Shown: piece after piece, positions 36,011-48,734 of the stretch
How positions within the stretch are numbered: the stretch's first letter is position 1
Layout: each line of letters starts with the position of its first letter
DNA from: Salvator merianae
Lineage: Eukaryota; Chordata; Lepidosauria; Squamata; Teiidae
Length of the DNA stretch: 64,000 nt
Reading direction: 5' to 3'
Assembly: GCA_003586115.2 (NCBI GenBank)
Contig: QVOM02000034.1
Span: 130,173,936-130,237,935 of the forward strand
Notes under the pieces: model-generated
Database searches by the model: none
What the model was told of the DNA's origin: nothing
What the model saw: only the letters and a program-made list of their open reading frames with translations
Program-made: the position numbers and the translations under genes

Positions 36011-37150
36011 ATGCCTGCTCTGGAGAGGTTCAAGTGCTGCCTGTAATTAGCAAGTGTCCATTCTTCCACCACTATGCAAATGCCAGGAATAGATTCATAA
36101 AGGGCAAAGATACCAATGGCTAGCAGCTATGTATATTGTCTCCACCAGCACAAATTATGTACCTCAGAACAATTATTAGGGAGAATGCTGTTGTGCTTAT
36201 GTTGGCCAATATGAGAATTAGGCTTCTTGATTAAAAAGGTCATTGATCCAAACCATTCTTAAGGTCTTAAGAAACCGAACAGCGCTAAACCTAGGACATC
36301 TACAGAATAAATAACCTCATTCAACATTATTTAAGTATTGAACTTCTGCTCTTACATTTTCATTTCTACTAACATTTTACCTTAAGGAACCATGCAACAT
36401 TGCAATGTTTGCACATGTCTACACAAAGTTCTACTCATACTTTTTGTACCATTTAAGTAATGCTTCAAAAGATGCTGAATTAAAAAAAAAAAAAAACTTC
36501 ATTGCTACCTTTTTTTTAACATATAGTACACCTGGTGCCTGCTAAGCTATGCTTGTAACACATACAGATGGCATAATGTTAATCTGAGTGTCTTCAGATA
36601 CAGCAATGAAAGAAAATTCAGTTCTGAGTTGCTTAATGGTCTGAACTCAGTGGGGAAGCAGTTAAATCTTTTAACTCTTTATGTTACAGTAACAAAAGCC
36701 TTAGGCCTCACCAATCAAAATACACTGGAAGCACATCCCAGCTGTGAAACATTTAATACGTATATAACACTTTCCTAAAATTACAGAGCAGATTTCCTGG
36801 GGCATTTTGGCAAGTGTTGATTGCATAAAACTGCATATACCTCCTTACCTTTCTTTTTGTGCTTCTTTTTCACCTTATTACACAAACCTCTCTCTGTCTT
36901 TAGAGAGAATCCTGTTTCTCAGACTAAGGTGGGGGGTATGAGCCGAGAGAAAAACACCACCATTTAATCCTCATCAGTGAGTTAATTCTGTACACCAACC
37001 AAATGTAAGACTGCTGCATATTTTTTCACCCACACTGATGAAGATTAATATCAAATCCAGTTGAAAAACCTTGTAATATCAATGCACAGGGTTTGAATGC
37101 TTTTCAATCAAGTCGGGGACACAAGAGTTAGGTGAAAACCAAAAGAGGGA
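36011..37150. other. Intronic sequence, no gene
   Basis: AT-rich intron between the palindromic repeat and the MIR-like SINE. No structure recognised. Confidence 0.4.
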
Positions 37151-37154
37151 AGGT

Positions 37155-37325
37155 AGGCTGGTGTGTAGTATAGGAGTCAGAGTGTCAAACTAGCACTGGA
37201 ATCTACTGAAGGTCTTTGGGTAACCTTGAGCCAGCCACTGCCTCTCAGCCTAAAACTGACCTCAGAGGATTACTGCAAAGATCAAAAGGAATGAAAGAGC
37301 ATGATATTTGAGCTATTCAGAAGAC
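37155..37325 (+). mobile_element. MIR-like SINE core
   Basis: TCTTTGGGTAACCTTGAGCCAGCCACTGCC, then CTCAGCCTA, then CCTCAGAGGATTACTGC. This is the widespread amniote MIR-type core (the TGACCTTGGGC..GTCAC..CTCAG..CCTCA order). Only about 300 bp from XPR1 exon 2. Other copies, inverted, are near 52440 and 57885. Confidence 0.6.
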
Positions 37326-37596
37326 AGGATACAAGTGTAAAATATAATATAGATACAATGTCAAGAAGTCTGGAAACCAGCCTTCTAAATATTGATTCCT
37401 CCACTCTCTGAACTGACCTACACTGCTACCTAAAAGAACAATAATTGGAGTGAAATGTTGCAAAAACATAAACAAGGAAGGTATGAAAGAGATATAATCA
37501 GGCCTCAGGGTTATAACACGGACTGTTTTAACACCTAAACAGTAACTTCTTGCCTTAAAGCTGAATGGCTAAGGAAAAAAAACACAGCTTGCTTAC

Positions 37597-37648
37597 CTTC
37601 TATAGAAGGGGCTTGGTCCTGAGCTGCATACAGCATCTCCTTGAAAGC
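37597..37648 (-). CDS. XPR1: XPR1 exon 2
   Basis: This 52-nt exon on the minus strand encodes AFKEMLYAAQDQAPSIE plus the first base of the next codon, so it ends in phase 1. It continues the SPX domain directly from exon 1 as residues 24-40. A pyrimidine-rich acceptor tract ending TTTTTGGCAG precedes it, and a near-consensus donor GTAAGC follows. Compared with the mammalian protein as I recall it, the differences are conservative (Asp to Glu, Ser to Ala, Val to Ile), as expected for a distant amniote under constraint. It is too short to appear as an open reading frame and was found by reading the intron on the reverse strand. The remaining exons (rest of SPX, transmembrane and EXS domains) must lie beyond the left edge of the window. 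Confidence 0.95.
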
Positions 37649-38929
37649 CTGCCAAAAATCAAGAGAAAGTTAAAACTGGCAGTGCAAACACATTAAGTTA
37701 CTTTGATCAACTTCTCTCAAATCAAGCACCAATTAAAGTCCTTTTATCTTCGAAGGCAGACATAAAAAAACCACAGAATGTAGATGTCATTATATTTACT
37801 TCCAACATCAAAGATGATCAGTGCTGAACATTTACTAATGCACATGCTACATGCAATGGCTAGCTACACAAGAGAAAAGTCTGCTATGTTTCCAAAAACC
37901 TCCATTATCAAAGAAACAACCTTCAGATAAGCTTTGTTGAGAGATTAATTCCACATTTCTAAGATCAATGGGAAGACAACAGGGAGGGACTATTTAGTTT
38001 ACCTGTTCCCAAATTTCCCCCTCAGACTAGCTGAACATTACAAAAGAACTGTGCTACTTAATCATTTTTCGGTATGCTGTTTAATGAAATTGCTTAGCTC
38101 AGGTTACTCTGGAGATTTCTACCACACCTCCAACAGCATTTCACTAATCCATCTTTCCCTTCCTCTGAGTACAGAACTTCTAACACCATTTTCACTGCTA
38201 TTCCACCGACTACTTCCCTTGCCATCCTTACATCAACAGTGGCTGTATACTCTATTTAACACTTACAGTTACCTGGCACACCCACAAAAGCTTTCTATTT
38301 ATAGGAAGAGTGCAGAGATTTTCAAACTGTTTGCAGTGGTGGCTAGGAGTCCCATTTATTACTAATTTAAGTCTCATTTATTACTAATTTAAGACGAATT
38401 CCACTGGTTTCACAGAGCATTAGAAGGAAGCCACTAATCATATTTCAAGTAGCTCTAATACAAACTATACTAACATTATGAAAAGTTTCAGCAATATAAC
38501 TATTGAATAAGAAGGTTAAGAAGTTAATGTTTAAATAAATTATCATCACTAATTTCCTGACAGATTTCCTCTCCCTATAAAAAAGTTAAAACACAGTAGA
38601 ATTAATTTAGCCAATAACTCTAAAGCAATCATAAATCAAAATATTATATGTTTTTGAAACTAACATTCAAACTTCTCAGTTTTAATACAATGTCTTTTTG
38701 CAAAGCCAAATGTGAAATGTTATTCTGTAAACAGGATCAACATAACTGTTTGCATTGGTCAGCATCTAGCTTTGTAAAAAGTCAAAGTTCTTACCCCATT
38801 CTCCAAAATGACTTACTAGCACCAAGGGATCACAAAGTTTTTCCTTCACTTTTCAGAGAATGATTAGAAAGACAAGCAATGTTTCTCAGGGACTAAAAAG
38901 TTTAAATTAATTGTTTTAACTGGTTTTGC

Positions 38930-40260
38930 TTTATTGCTTACTTTCATTTATTTTCTATCCTATACATAACAGCTTAAGGGTTAAAATTAAAAACAACGAA
39001 AACATACAATCACAGGATATTAGAATATTGAAATTCCACAAAAACAACTTCAAACCTTCCTGTTAGTTGAAGCCCTGTGTTAAAAAGTGTAACATCATAA
39101 TCTTCTAAAGGTAAATAGTGATGATAAGTGATGCACCTCAGGGGGAGGTCACTGCACAACTTGGGGACTATTATAGAGGAGATCCTCTCCATACAGTTCT
39201 TGCACCACAGGCTTCTGAAGATGGCAGCATCACCAGGAGGGTCTCTTCAAATTATTTAACAACACAGGCAGACCTATATGAAATGAGGCACTCTTTAGAT
39301 ATTTGGGGCCCAAGTCACCTAGGGCTCTGTAAATTACTGAGCCCTAAACTAGGCTGACTGGCAAGCAATGCAGTTCCTTTAAGATCAAAGGGATATATGT
39401 CCAAGTAGTAATTACCACTAATATTCATGCTCTTCAGTTCTGCACTTCAAGGACAAACCTGCACAGAGCACATTACAATAGACCTATTTGGAAGTTATCA
39501 GAGCATAGATCATGGTGGCCAAGCAGTCCCTGCCCAAAAGGAGTCAGAGCTGGAAAGTCAGCAAATGCTGGAAATGTGTTCTTGTGGACATCTTTACCAC
39601 CTGATTCTCAAATGACAAAGATGAATACAGAAATACCTCCCTAATTACCTAGTTGTCCCTTTCAGTGCAGTGCAAGCCCATCAAGAGTAGGCCATCTCCC
39701 TCCTTCCTAGATTTGCGAACACATAATTCACAATACTTTTCATCTGAATTCAGCTTCAATTTACTGGTGCACATGTAGCTTACCTTATCTCTCCAGAAGG
39801 ATACCACAGTCAATGGTATTGAAAAAAATAATTATCACTGCATGATAAGGTAAACCAGCAAGATTGTGGTCCTCTTCCCCTCTCCCTATGAAGGTTATCA
39901 ACCAGGGCATCTGAGATCATTTTGATGCCATAACCAGGCCTGAAGTCAGACTGAAATGAGTTCAGATAATCTGTTTTTCAAGCACTTCAAACAAAAAGGT
40001 TATAACACTGATTAGTTGATGGTTATTCAAGACTTTTTGGCCCATCCTCCCCTCTAAAGCAGGATGTCACAACTCTCTGAACCCATATGGCCACACTCTT
40101 TTGACTAGCTTTTTAACTACAACGGGCACAGACCAAGAGGACAAGTAGCTTGTCCATATCCTCAGACCACTATAACTGACAGTGACCCAAGAGGCCCAAT
40201 CAAATGCTTCCCTAGACCCTTCCATTAGGCTATTCCCAACTTTGGCAACCAATTACATTT
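38930..40260 (-). mobile_element. L2/CR1-group LINE
   Basis: Reversed copy: an A-tail-like end near 38930-38960, then at 39150-39350 the C-terminal segment (the plus strand shows TTTGGGGCCCAAGTCACCTAGGGC, the same landmark as at 49060), then RT-region complement up to about 40230. The frames are broken. It abuts another LINE of a different type at 40262. Confidence 0.7.
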
Positions 40261-40261
40261 G

Positions 40262-40672
40262 AGTCTATCGTAGAGGCCACACACAATCATAAAAATGATT
40301 TCACCTATGCTCTAGCTGCCTACCCAAGTTCACGCTGCACTGATCGGATTGAAACAGTGGAGCATATTTTGCTTTACTGTCCCTTTTATTAAGGGCTCAG
40401 AGAAAGTGATCCACGATCACTCATGAAATGGCCAGCTGATGTATGGCTACCTATAATACATGCCTTTCTTTGATATCATCCGGAGTTAAATGATGTTCCT
40501 TACTTGATATTTTGATTTTAGGTACAAAAAGATAGAACTTGAATATTTCTTTTACTTTGTACTCATATTTAATTGTTCTTGTTTTACTGCATCATCTTTT
40601 ACTGTAATGTTGTATTCTACCAGTGCTGATCTTAGGCTGTAATAAATATTTTATTTGCCAACCTTCCTGCTT
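40262..40672 (+). mobile_element. LINE C-terminus and tail (same type as 10.6-11.8 kb, probably)
   Basis: Plus-strand reading gives RCTDRIETVEHILLYCPFY followed by a stop. This is the C..H....C zinc-knuckle-like end found in several LINE types. After it come an A/T-rich 3'UTR and a GTAATAAATATTTTATTTG end. The short, clean 3' end implies strong 5' truncation. Confidence 0.6.
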
Positions 40673-43375
40673 TCTGTAGTACCAAGTGCAGCACAGTTCC
40701 ATAGCAAAATCAAAGGCATTTGGATGTGCTGATGGCTCTGCTCATCTCATGACTCCACAGTGAGATCAGAGCCTTACCAGAAGTGCCATCCATCTCAGTC
40801 CAAAATCCCCTCACAGCATTTAGGAATGTGTGAAATTCCAAAAGTCTCTGAGGCGAGACCATTCCAATGAATTCCCTACTTCTGTGGAAGAATATTGATG
40901 ATGTGAGTTCACATCTTTCAAGTGGACCTACGTCATCAATATTCTTCCACAGAGATATTTTGAGTTACATGTGTTGAACCTACAACACACAAAGACAGCT
41001 TCAAAATGGACATGGAGGCCTTAAAGACCTGAACTATCCAACCATAAACTCTTAGCACTGGATGTTATATAAACTGACCTAAGATTTGTAGATGGAAAGG
41101 AGCATTAAACATATTTAAAATAAGTCACCAAGGCATTGCTAAAATAGAGTGAACGATATTATAAAATAGCAACGCGGGCTTGGTAGACTACTACCACTTA
41201 ACCTTAAAGCGGCCCCTCAATAACATTAGATTACTAATTGTCTGGTAATAACAATGGAATATCAAGGGTAGAAAAAGAGTTTGAGTGTCCTGGTTTATAT
41301 ATGAACAAAGCCTCAAAAGGAGAAAAGGAGTCAAAAGAAACCTAAGCTGTATACGGGTTGCGGGGAAACTTCCAATTCCTTATTATTGCCTTGCACAGCA
41401 CAGGGCACAGCACAGCAAAGGAGATGAAGTATCTTCACTACCTTTTGTGCTTCCCAAAGCTGCAACAAAGAGATTCTTTACTCACTGGGGCACTGAACTA
41501 ATTTGATGTACTCAGATTAGATGTTATCTTTCTTGTACATGCCCAATAAGATGTTAATTACTCAAGAGTAATACCTAAGAGGATGCTCGCCAAGGCCAGT
41601 TATTAACTAGATTAATGAAGATAAAGCCTTTATTAAAAATGATGTTACAGCTTTTGCTTATAAAAGTGATATAGGGAAAACAATTTTGCCAGTTGTAACA
41701 TACTGTAACAGCCTTATAACTCACACAGTGGTTAACTACAGAAAGCCAGAGAATAGTAAACCTCCTCCATCACTGATCTAGGTTATTTTCATGTTTATTT
41801 TATACTAACAGCTACTAGCCCTAAGTCAATAACAACTCATTTTTAATACTTCAAATTAAAGTTTCTAAAGTCAACTATCTCAAGCTTGTGCCATTAAAAC
41901 TGCCAGAACAACTACAGACTTGGCTAATCCTGACCAAAGCAGAAGATGAACTTTAGACTGGCAAATCAAGTTCTTCCCAGTCGAAACTCTGACCTTCTGA
42001 AAGCAATGAATGACCAACAACAGCCCTAAGCAACAAGCTACAGACATAAAGTAGATACAAAGAACTGCTAAATGAAGTCTACACTTTTGCAAAATAGATA
42101 CAAAGTCTAAAAGGACAAACTTCTATTTGTTAGGGGAACAAATATCTTCTCTTAGGCTTAGTGGTCAAACTACACAACGTTTTTCAACTTAAAACAAGCT
42201 TTGTACCTTATTATCAGAGTCACTGATTATCTAAATTTCAATTACATGCTCAGCAGACTGCCATTTAAGGACAATGTAGCCTAATATACAAAGTTTCAAA
42301 TCATCTTTTGAAGTTTAATTTGCTGACTGACAAACATATTACTGTACAATACTCCAAATGCTTTAACAGCTCTCTGCCTTACTATTACTTTCTACAAAGT
42401 CAGATAAAAGATAAAAGAGGTGAATTGCCAACCATAACAAGATTTTTTTCTTTAGCACTGCTATCCTCACACCCTGTAATAATAATTCACGCTGTTAAGC
42501 TCCAACTAACATTGCATTTGCACTACTCAAGCTGAGAATTGCATTAATCTGCCAGGTTCCAAAAAGCATGTTTACTGTTCTTCTCATAAAACTTTGCAAT
42601 GTATTTCTTTCATTCCTTAATGAGTGAACTAAATAACAATGTAAAATCTTTGTGCTGTGTGATGTTTTTCAGAGTAAAGAATTTCAAATCAGTTCTTTCA
42701 CTAGTATACACTTAAATTCAATGGCTCAATTTATTTGTATATCACCTTTCCAAAAATATTTTGATGAAGGTGACTTTATAAACCATAATGTCATTATAAT
42801 TACATAAGTCATAATCATAATATAACAAATCATACAATCAATAATATTCAAAATAAAGCAATATAGAACATCAAACTACTACAACAAAATTCAACCTGAC
42901 ATTCAAAGTGGTGGGCAGCTGTACACAGGAACAGTTTTCATTTTATCATCAGGACTGCCAGCTCAGGTCAATCACTTTGATAATTCCTATCAAAATATGA
43001 TATACATCCATTTTAAAATCAATTCTTAAATATCAGTACTGTACTATTATAACATTGTACAATGATGCCAGTTAAACACATGAGATTCTAAAATTGGGCC
43101 TTCACTGCATCCTCAAGTAGTTGCCCAGCAGAATTCTTCTAAGTTGTCATTTGACATGGGCTGTTGTCATTTGCCCTGTAAAATCCAGCATAGGAACCTT
43201 CAGAAACTAGCTGCAATAAATTTTCAAGACACTTTCAGGATAAAATTGCTTGCCTTCACAGCAACTGAGCATTCCATTGGATACAGAATTCTGTGGCATG
43301 CCTAGCACATTATCTCCTCCTTTTTTTGTGGAATCATCTTCAATTTCTGTGGCCTAATATGTAGTCAAGAGACTT
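40673..43375. other. Intronic sequence with a hairpin at 40881-40953; LINE tail near 42725-42890
   Basis: No exon. A 23-bp perfect-to-near-perfect inverted repeat at 40881-40903 and 40931-40953 is listed separately. 42725-42890 resembles a LINE 3' end in reverse. The remainder is plain AT-rich intron. Confidence 0.4.
40881..40953. repeat. Inverted repeat (hairpin)
   Basis: TCTGTGGAAGAATATTGATG at 40881-40900 pairs with CATCAATATTCTTCCACAGA at 40934-40953, around a short spacer. A short foldback element or a solo MITE. Confidence 0.75.
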
Positions 43376-43379
43376 GATA

Positions 43380-44480
43380 TTGCCCTGAGTATAACACATT
43401 TTCTGGATCCTTGACAATCTTAGCTTATTAAAGGAAGCTGGGAAGGGTTGGTTGGATGACTCCCAGGTAGCTGTGAATGTATCCTTGCCTAAGGGAGTGA
43501 TTCTGCTGGCTTTGAAAGAAGAGATGATTCTTGAACCTGAAAGAGCCCTCCCCAAACCCATCGGGGAAGCTCACTAGTCAAGTGCTTTCACATTTCATAG
43601 AGGCTCTGGCAATCAGAAGCTACAGCTGCTCCCAATCGCTACCTGCTGTGGAGCACAAAATCATGCTCCACCACTGTACCAGGAGCAACTGGACTGTTCC
43701 CGGTACACTGCGCTTGCACCCACTTCCGGGTGCAAATGCAAAGCGGCGCAGCTGCCCCATCATGGTTCCAGCTGTGGCTGTGTCATCACGTGGCACTGCC
43801 AGTCACCATAGCAGCAACTGGAAGTTTCCCAGCTGTTGTCATGGTATAGGACGCCAGCGTTCGCACTGCAAATGCTGGTAATCCTGCTGCTGGTCTGTTC
43901 TATGGGCTTTCAGTGTGGCTGGTTATCATGTGCGAAGTCTGTTTCACCACAGAACAGGACAATTATTCTGCTCTGTAGTGGAAAGCGCAAACAGGGTCTT
44001 AGTCTAACTACCTGTTGCCAATGCTCCTTTTCTGGGCAAGGTTTGAGGATGGGGAAACCTATACAATACCAGGCATTCTTGGACTGAACTGATTATCTGG
44101 CTTCATTTCAGTCTGGGTTCAGGTCTAATTTGGGGACAGAATCAGTCCGATAGTCTGATAGAGGACTGCTTGCAAGAGAGAGACAAAGAGATGAAATTCT
44201 GTTGATCCTGCCTAATTTCTCAGCACTTGATACTATAAGATCACTGGATCACCTGTGTGAGATGGTAGTGAGAGGCCCTTCTTCATTGTGACTCCCCACC
44301 CCCAATATCCAAGGTTGATCTTAGAGAATAATGTGCTGCAGCATCCTGGCATCCAAGTTGTTGAGTATCACTGGGAGCAATCACCAGGAGTTTGATACAC
44401 TGATATTCAATGCTATTCCTCTATAACATCTGCATTAGGAGAGGTTTGAAATATTCTGAAATTATGAAATAAAAATGTTT
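43380..44480 (+). mobile_element. L2/CR1-group LINE split by a GC-rich MITE
   Basis: Left of the insertion the plus strand reads GKGWLDDSQVAVNVSLPKGVILLALKEEMI; right of it, from about 43997, it reads GKVEDGETYT-like RT coding and then FQSGFRSNLGTES and LLILPNFSALDT. Both are parts of one LINE RT in the same order as the copies at 12.8 and 18.0 kb. The 3' end at about 44480 is A-rich. Confidence 0.7.
43575..43996 (-). mobile_element. GC-rich MITE, family A
   Basis: A roughly 420-bp CpG-rich block splitting the LINE above. Its right end (GTGGAAAGCGCAAACAGG) and an adjacent GGACAATTATTCTG stretch are the reverse complement of the left end of the copy at 57330 (TTTTTGCACTTTCCAC and GGATAATTATCC). 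So it is the same family inverted. A relative is at 47411-48162. It has no coding capacity. The boundaries are uncertain by a few bases and no clear target duplication is visible. Confidence 0.6.
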
Positions 44481-44484
44481 GATT

Positions 44485-47405
44485 GTGTACTATCACCTGT
44501 GTTCAGATATATTTATTCTAAGACTTGTTCCAATCCCTTCATTGTCCAAACAGCCTCAAAGAATCTCCATGGTCAGAGAGGGCACCTGAGATTGTGCTGA
44601 CAGCACTTGTTCATCTTGTCATTAAAAAGTGAGATGACAGCCTTGTTAGGAGCAACACTCTTCTACCTAAAAATCCTTTCCCCAGCCACCAAATATTCAG
44701 AATTTTAAGATTTGCTATAAATTTTCACCCTTCTGAAGTTATGGCCGATACAAATCTCACTAAGGAGTGATCCATCCATAACAATATAAGGACTTTCATC
44801 ATAACTCACAATTAGCATATTGCGAACCTACCGGATATAAAGACAACAGCAACACATAGTATGTTCTATGTGTGGGGTGTATAATGTACTGCAGAAGCTC
44901 CATAGTTATAACAGCAAGTCTGTCATAGTGAAATCAATATGAAACATCCAGCTAAGATAGTGGCAACAGTTGTTAAGTCCTCCTTCTCCCTCTGCTGTTT
45001 TTACATATATTGTACTTGTTTTGAAACTGAGCTATAGTGAGAATATTCTGGTAATTAACAATATTTACGTTACTCTTCATTGTTATAAATCTTTTTAAAA
45101 AGTCCAAATCTAACAACAATTATTCCTACTACACCCCTTCTAAATCACTGGAAGACCTGGCATTCTGAAAGAAATGTCTTTCCAGCTGCAGGGGATGTCC
45201 AAGCAGGTGAACTCTTCAACAGCTGCTCAGTGCTTCTGTTCTCAATTAGCAACATTAATTATAGCCTTTAAAAATTAAAAATAAACAATTTTCAGGATCA
45301 AGCTGTGACATGAGAAGTCATAGTGAATGCTTCTTATAGCATCTTATGTAAGTGCATTCTTCAGTTGGAATGTCATTTCAACAGGGTACTTTGCATGTTA
45401 TTTGGCTTACAACTCACAATATTCCACAACAAATATGACTTGTTGATTCCAAGGACTACTTCTGGGAAACATAATTAACTCTTGACTTTCTGTTGTTAAA
45501 GACTCCCAATTATAAGAAAGTCAGGACGGTTACTATCCTAATTTTGTTCCATACCTTGGAGACAAGATAAAGGAGGAATTGTTGCATTGTCCTTCAACAG
45601 CCACCTTAATGTGTATGGAATCTTAAGTAGTGAAACAATCAGTCTCTTCCCAGATTTTTCACAGATTATGTAAGCACAATTCATTTTAGGAGCTTCAAAG
45701 GAACTGCATTTGCAACATTCTAAAAATTCCAGAAACATTGTACATCACTTATCATGATAATATCAAAACACTGCAAAACTATACACCAGTGAAAGCCCAC
45801 TTGGCAGAGATTAAAGCCTCCAGAAACTTTACTTACTAAATCTTATGTTACAGTCAGCCAACTAAGAAAAGCCTTTGTTCTTGCACTTTTCTCCCTCATT
45901 TTTAAGACATAACAGTCCAAAAGACAAGCATTTAGCCAACTTAAACATTTATTATCCCTTTCATATTTCACCAATGCTATCTGTTCACCTTGTTAAAAAA
46001 TTATTCTTTCAAAGGGAAGAGAAGCACTTCTGTCCACCCACTACTCCATTTCTTTTCTTTTCTATTCATCCTGTTGTCATGTGATTTCATGAACAGACCA
46101 ACTGACTCTTCTGAGTCTTTTCCACTGGTCTATTGGGGTTCGGTTCACTGTCACCCCTTCTGCTTTCACATACTCCTTCTGCTTTCATGCTGTGCTTCAG
46201 TTCACTGCCATACCCCCTTCTGCCTTCATGTGGGCGCTGACATCTGTCACACAGTTTCGGAATGCCACTCCTGGGTGCTTGCCTCCAGGTCCTCCTAGCT
46301 GACCATGTTGCTGACATCTGTAGCTCCACTTCCAGAAAGGCCTCTAAAGTGACCAATTGCATTTAAGATATTTCTGGAATAAGAGGCAAAGCCTTGCACA
46401 TTACAGCAAGCTTGCTGGGATAACCTATAGCTAGAAGGCCAGGTCAAAGTGTCTGGCAGCAGCACTTCAGAACCATGCAGTAGATGGCAGAGGACTGAAC
46501 TCGGCCAGCACGTCAGAAAGTAGCAGAACAAAAGGAGAAGGGGGGTCAAACTGGTTAAGCCAGCTGAACAACCCCCACCCCAGGCTCAGTTCGCTATCAG
46601 ACTGAAATTCAAGCTTTCAGCCCACTTCAGCTTACTAGTGAGATTAGCAAAGTGGGAAATTCATGCCAAAGTGGATCATCAGAACCAGCTCATGCCTATC
46701 TCTAGCTTTTATGAATCTACAGCAAGAGTATTTTAGTATGTTGAGGGGGTTAGAAATAAATTAAAAATATTAAATTAAAAATTATCTTTCAAAAAAGAGG
46801 CCAGAGAGAACTCAAAACCTTTATGGTGGATGTGCCATTTCTCCAAGGAGGTCTTGTGATAGGTAACTATAAACTTTTGCTTAGTGACTGAACAGCCTGT
46901 GTGACAGATTTTTTAACATGAAATGTGTCGCCATCTTGATTCACAAATATACTCTTTTTACTGTCCCACAGATTATTTTCTATGTTAATAGGCACATTTT
47001 TACTTTATTGGTTACAGCCATGATAAATATTTACAAGCCCAACTTGGCCTCACTTGAGGTTTTTCATGAATGTTTTCACCATTTATCACAAATTACGTAT
47101 ATTTATACAATTACGGGAGAAAATGTCAGTGAGTTTTAATATCTTCCTATAAAAATCCGATCTATCTAAATTTACTACTTAAAAACTTGAACAGATTCAT
47201 AGGTATTTGATGGTTTAATACGTCCCTTTTAAATGACAATTTACAAGTCAGATGGCTACAGAAACATTACAGTGTTTAGATCTTGTGCAATAATTGCTGA
47301 ATAGGAGCTTTTAAAGTTTTAGTCATAATCAATTTATTTCAAATGCATCTTATAAGAAGAGACTAAGAAATAATAAAAGAGACTGAATTAACTACAATAT
47401 CAGAA
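44485..47405. other. Intronic sequence, no gene
   Basis: Nothing recognisable apart from a diffuse CTTCTGCTTTCAT-type near-repeat at 46140-46230. Confidence 0.4.
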
Positions 47406-47410
47406 ATTTG

Positions 47411-48162
47411 GGGCCTGTTCACACTTTCCACCATAGAATGGGCTAGTTCTACACCATGGGGCCTAAAAACGTACCTCAAGCCGGCTACCGGCATTTGTGG
47501 GTGCAAACGCCGTAGCCATACTTGATTCTTGCCATGACAGCGGCAGGCAAGCAGCCAGCCACTGCCATGGTGACCAGCAGCAGCCCCACATGCGTCACTG
47601 TAGCACCATCAGGCCTGTCTGTTTGGGCCCGCGCCAATCAGTCTGCGTGGGCCTGATCGGATAGGCCCAATGGTGCTATGGCAAGAGGCCCAGTGTGCAG
47701 GTGTGATCCGTGTCACGACTGCACACTGCACGGGCCTCCTGGTTGCCATGGCAGTGGCCCGACACTTGTGGCTGCTGCCACAGCAACGAGCCAGCACACA
47801 CCCGATCGGGCACCAGAACGTTGGATGGGGCACAGCGTGGCCCCATCCGGCATCCCAGGCCCGATCAGGTTGTCGTGGGCCCGAAGGGATAGGCCCCATT
47901 GCCCATCATGCATGCATGATGGGCAGGCTCATCGCCCAGAAGATGGCCGCCACTGTGATGCAAGGTAAGTGCAAATGGATCCTTATCTGAAGCTCACTTT
48001 GAGCTTTAGGTAAGGATTCAGACTGCTAATTACTGCACCAGCAGTAGTAGCAACCAGCAGCAGATGAGGTTGACTCCCGGTTGCTGCAGCTGTCTTCCAG
48101 TGCAAATGCACTTGGCCAGCAAGTATGCCTGATGCTTGCTACCGCCAAGTGCAAACAGGCCC
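47411..48162 (+). mobile_element. GC-rich MITE, family A, longest copy
   Basis: About 752 bp, much more CpG-rich than its surroundings. Its ends are inverted: GGGCCTGTTCACACTTTCC on the left and the complement of GGGCCTGTTTGCACTTGGC on the right. Internal structures include an exact 24-bp palindrome at 47901-47924 centred on GCATGC, and an inverted pair at 47979-47996 and 47999-48016. Overlapping frames of 60-106 residues on both strands are a composition effect. The end sequence resembles the TIR of the 27.7-kb MITE, but no TTA duplication is clear here. Confidence 0.7.
47901..47924. repeat. Perfect 24-bp palindrome
   Basis: The left arm GCCCATCATGCA is followed at once by its exact reverse complement, with no loop. 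Inside the MITE. Confidence 0.95.
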
Positions 48163-48734
48163 ATTGTTGGGACAAACTGTTTTTTCTCCTACAATACCTG
48201 AAATCATGAGTTAAACAACATAAAGCAAATTCAAGTCTTTGTGACAAAAGCATACATGTATCAGGTTTACTGCAAAAATGCAGAAAAGACACAACAGGAT
48301 CTTGACTAATCAAGTGAACAATAATCCTACATATGCCATTTGGCATGCAAATAATACAACATACTTAAATACACAGCTCCAATAAATCCATAGATTGGGG
48401 AACTACTTTCAGTTTTCTTCATATGATTTATTGATGTCAACTTTACATGCATCTTTAAGATATCTGGTCAGCTTTCAATGACACTAACATAAAATATTTT
48501 ACATACACACATATTCAGCAGTTTCTCTAATATTATCATATGCTTGTTCATTTGGCTTTATTCCCCTTACCTTTTTTTAATTTTATTTTTCTTTTGTCAT
48601 TTATTTTCATTCTATGTCAAAGTACTAAGTTTTAAAAATTGCGCTAATAAAAAAATAGTGGAATCAATGTTATCACTGAAGTCCTCTCTCATTAAGATGG
48701 AACAGCTATAGAACATAAACGCAAGCAAGAACAG

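Larger units (their letters stand above)
1..37596 (-). other. XPR1 intron 2, partial
   Basis: Starts at the exon 2 donor and runs off the left edge. I looked on the minus strand for the next SPX-domain exon and found none, so the intron is at least 37.6 kb. This fits the long second intron expected for a gene of this size. All transposon remnants listed between 1 and 37596 lie inside it. Confidence 0.75.

Noticed and set aside
1..37596. XPR1 exon 3
   Set aside because: I looked on the minus strand for the next SPX segment and its splice sites and found nothing convincing.
47609..47990. Several 60-106-residue frames on both strands
   Set aside because: Overlap each other inside the GC-rich MITE; composition effect. 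The same holds for 43531-44087 and 57288-57668.
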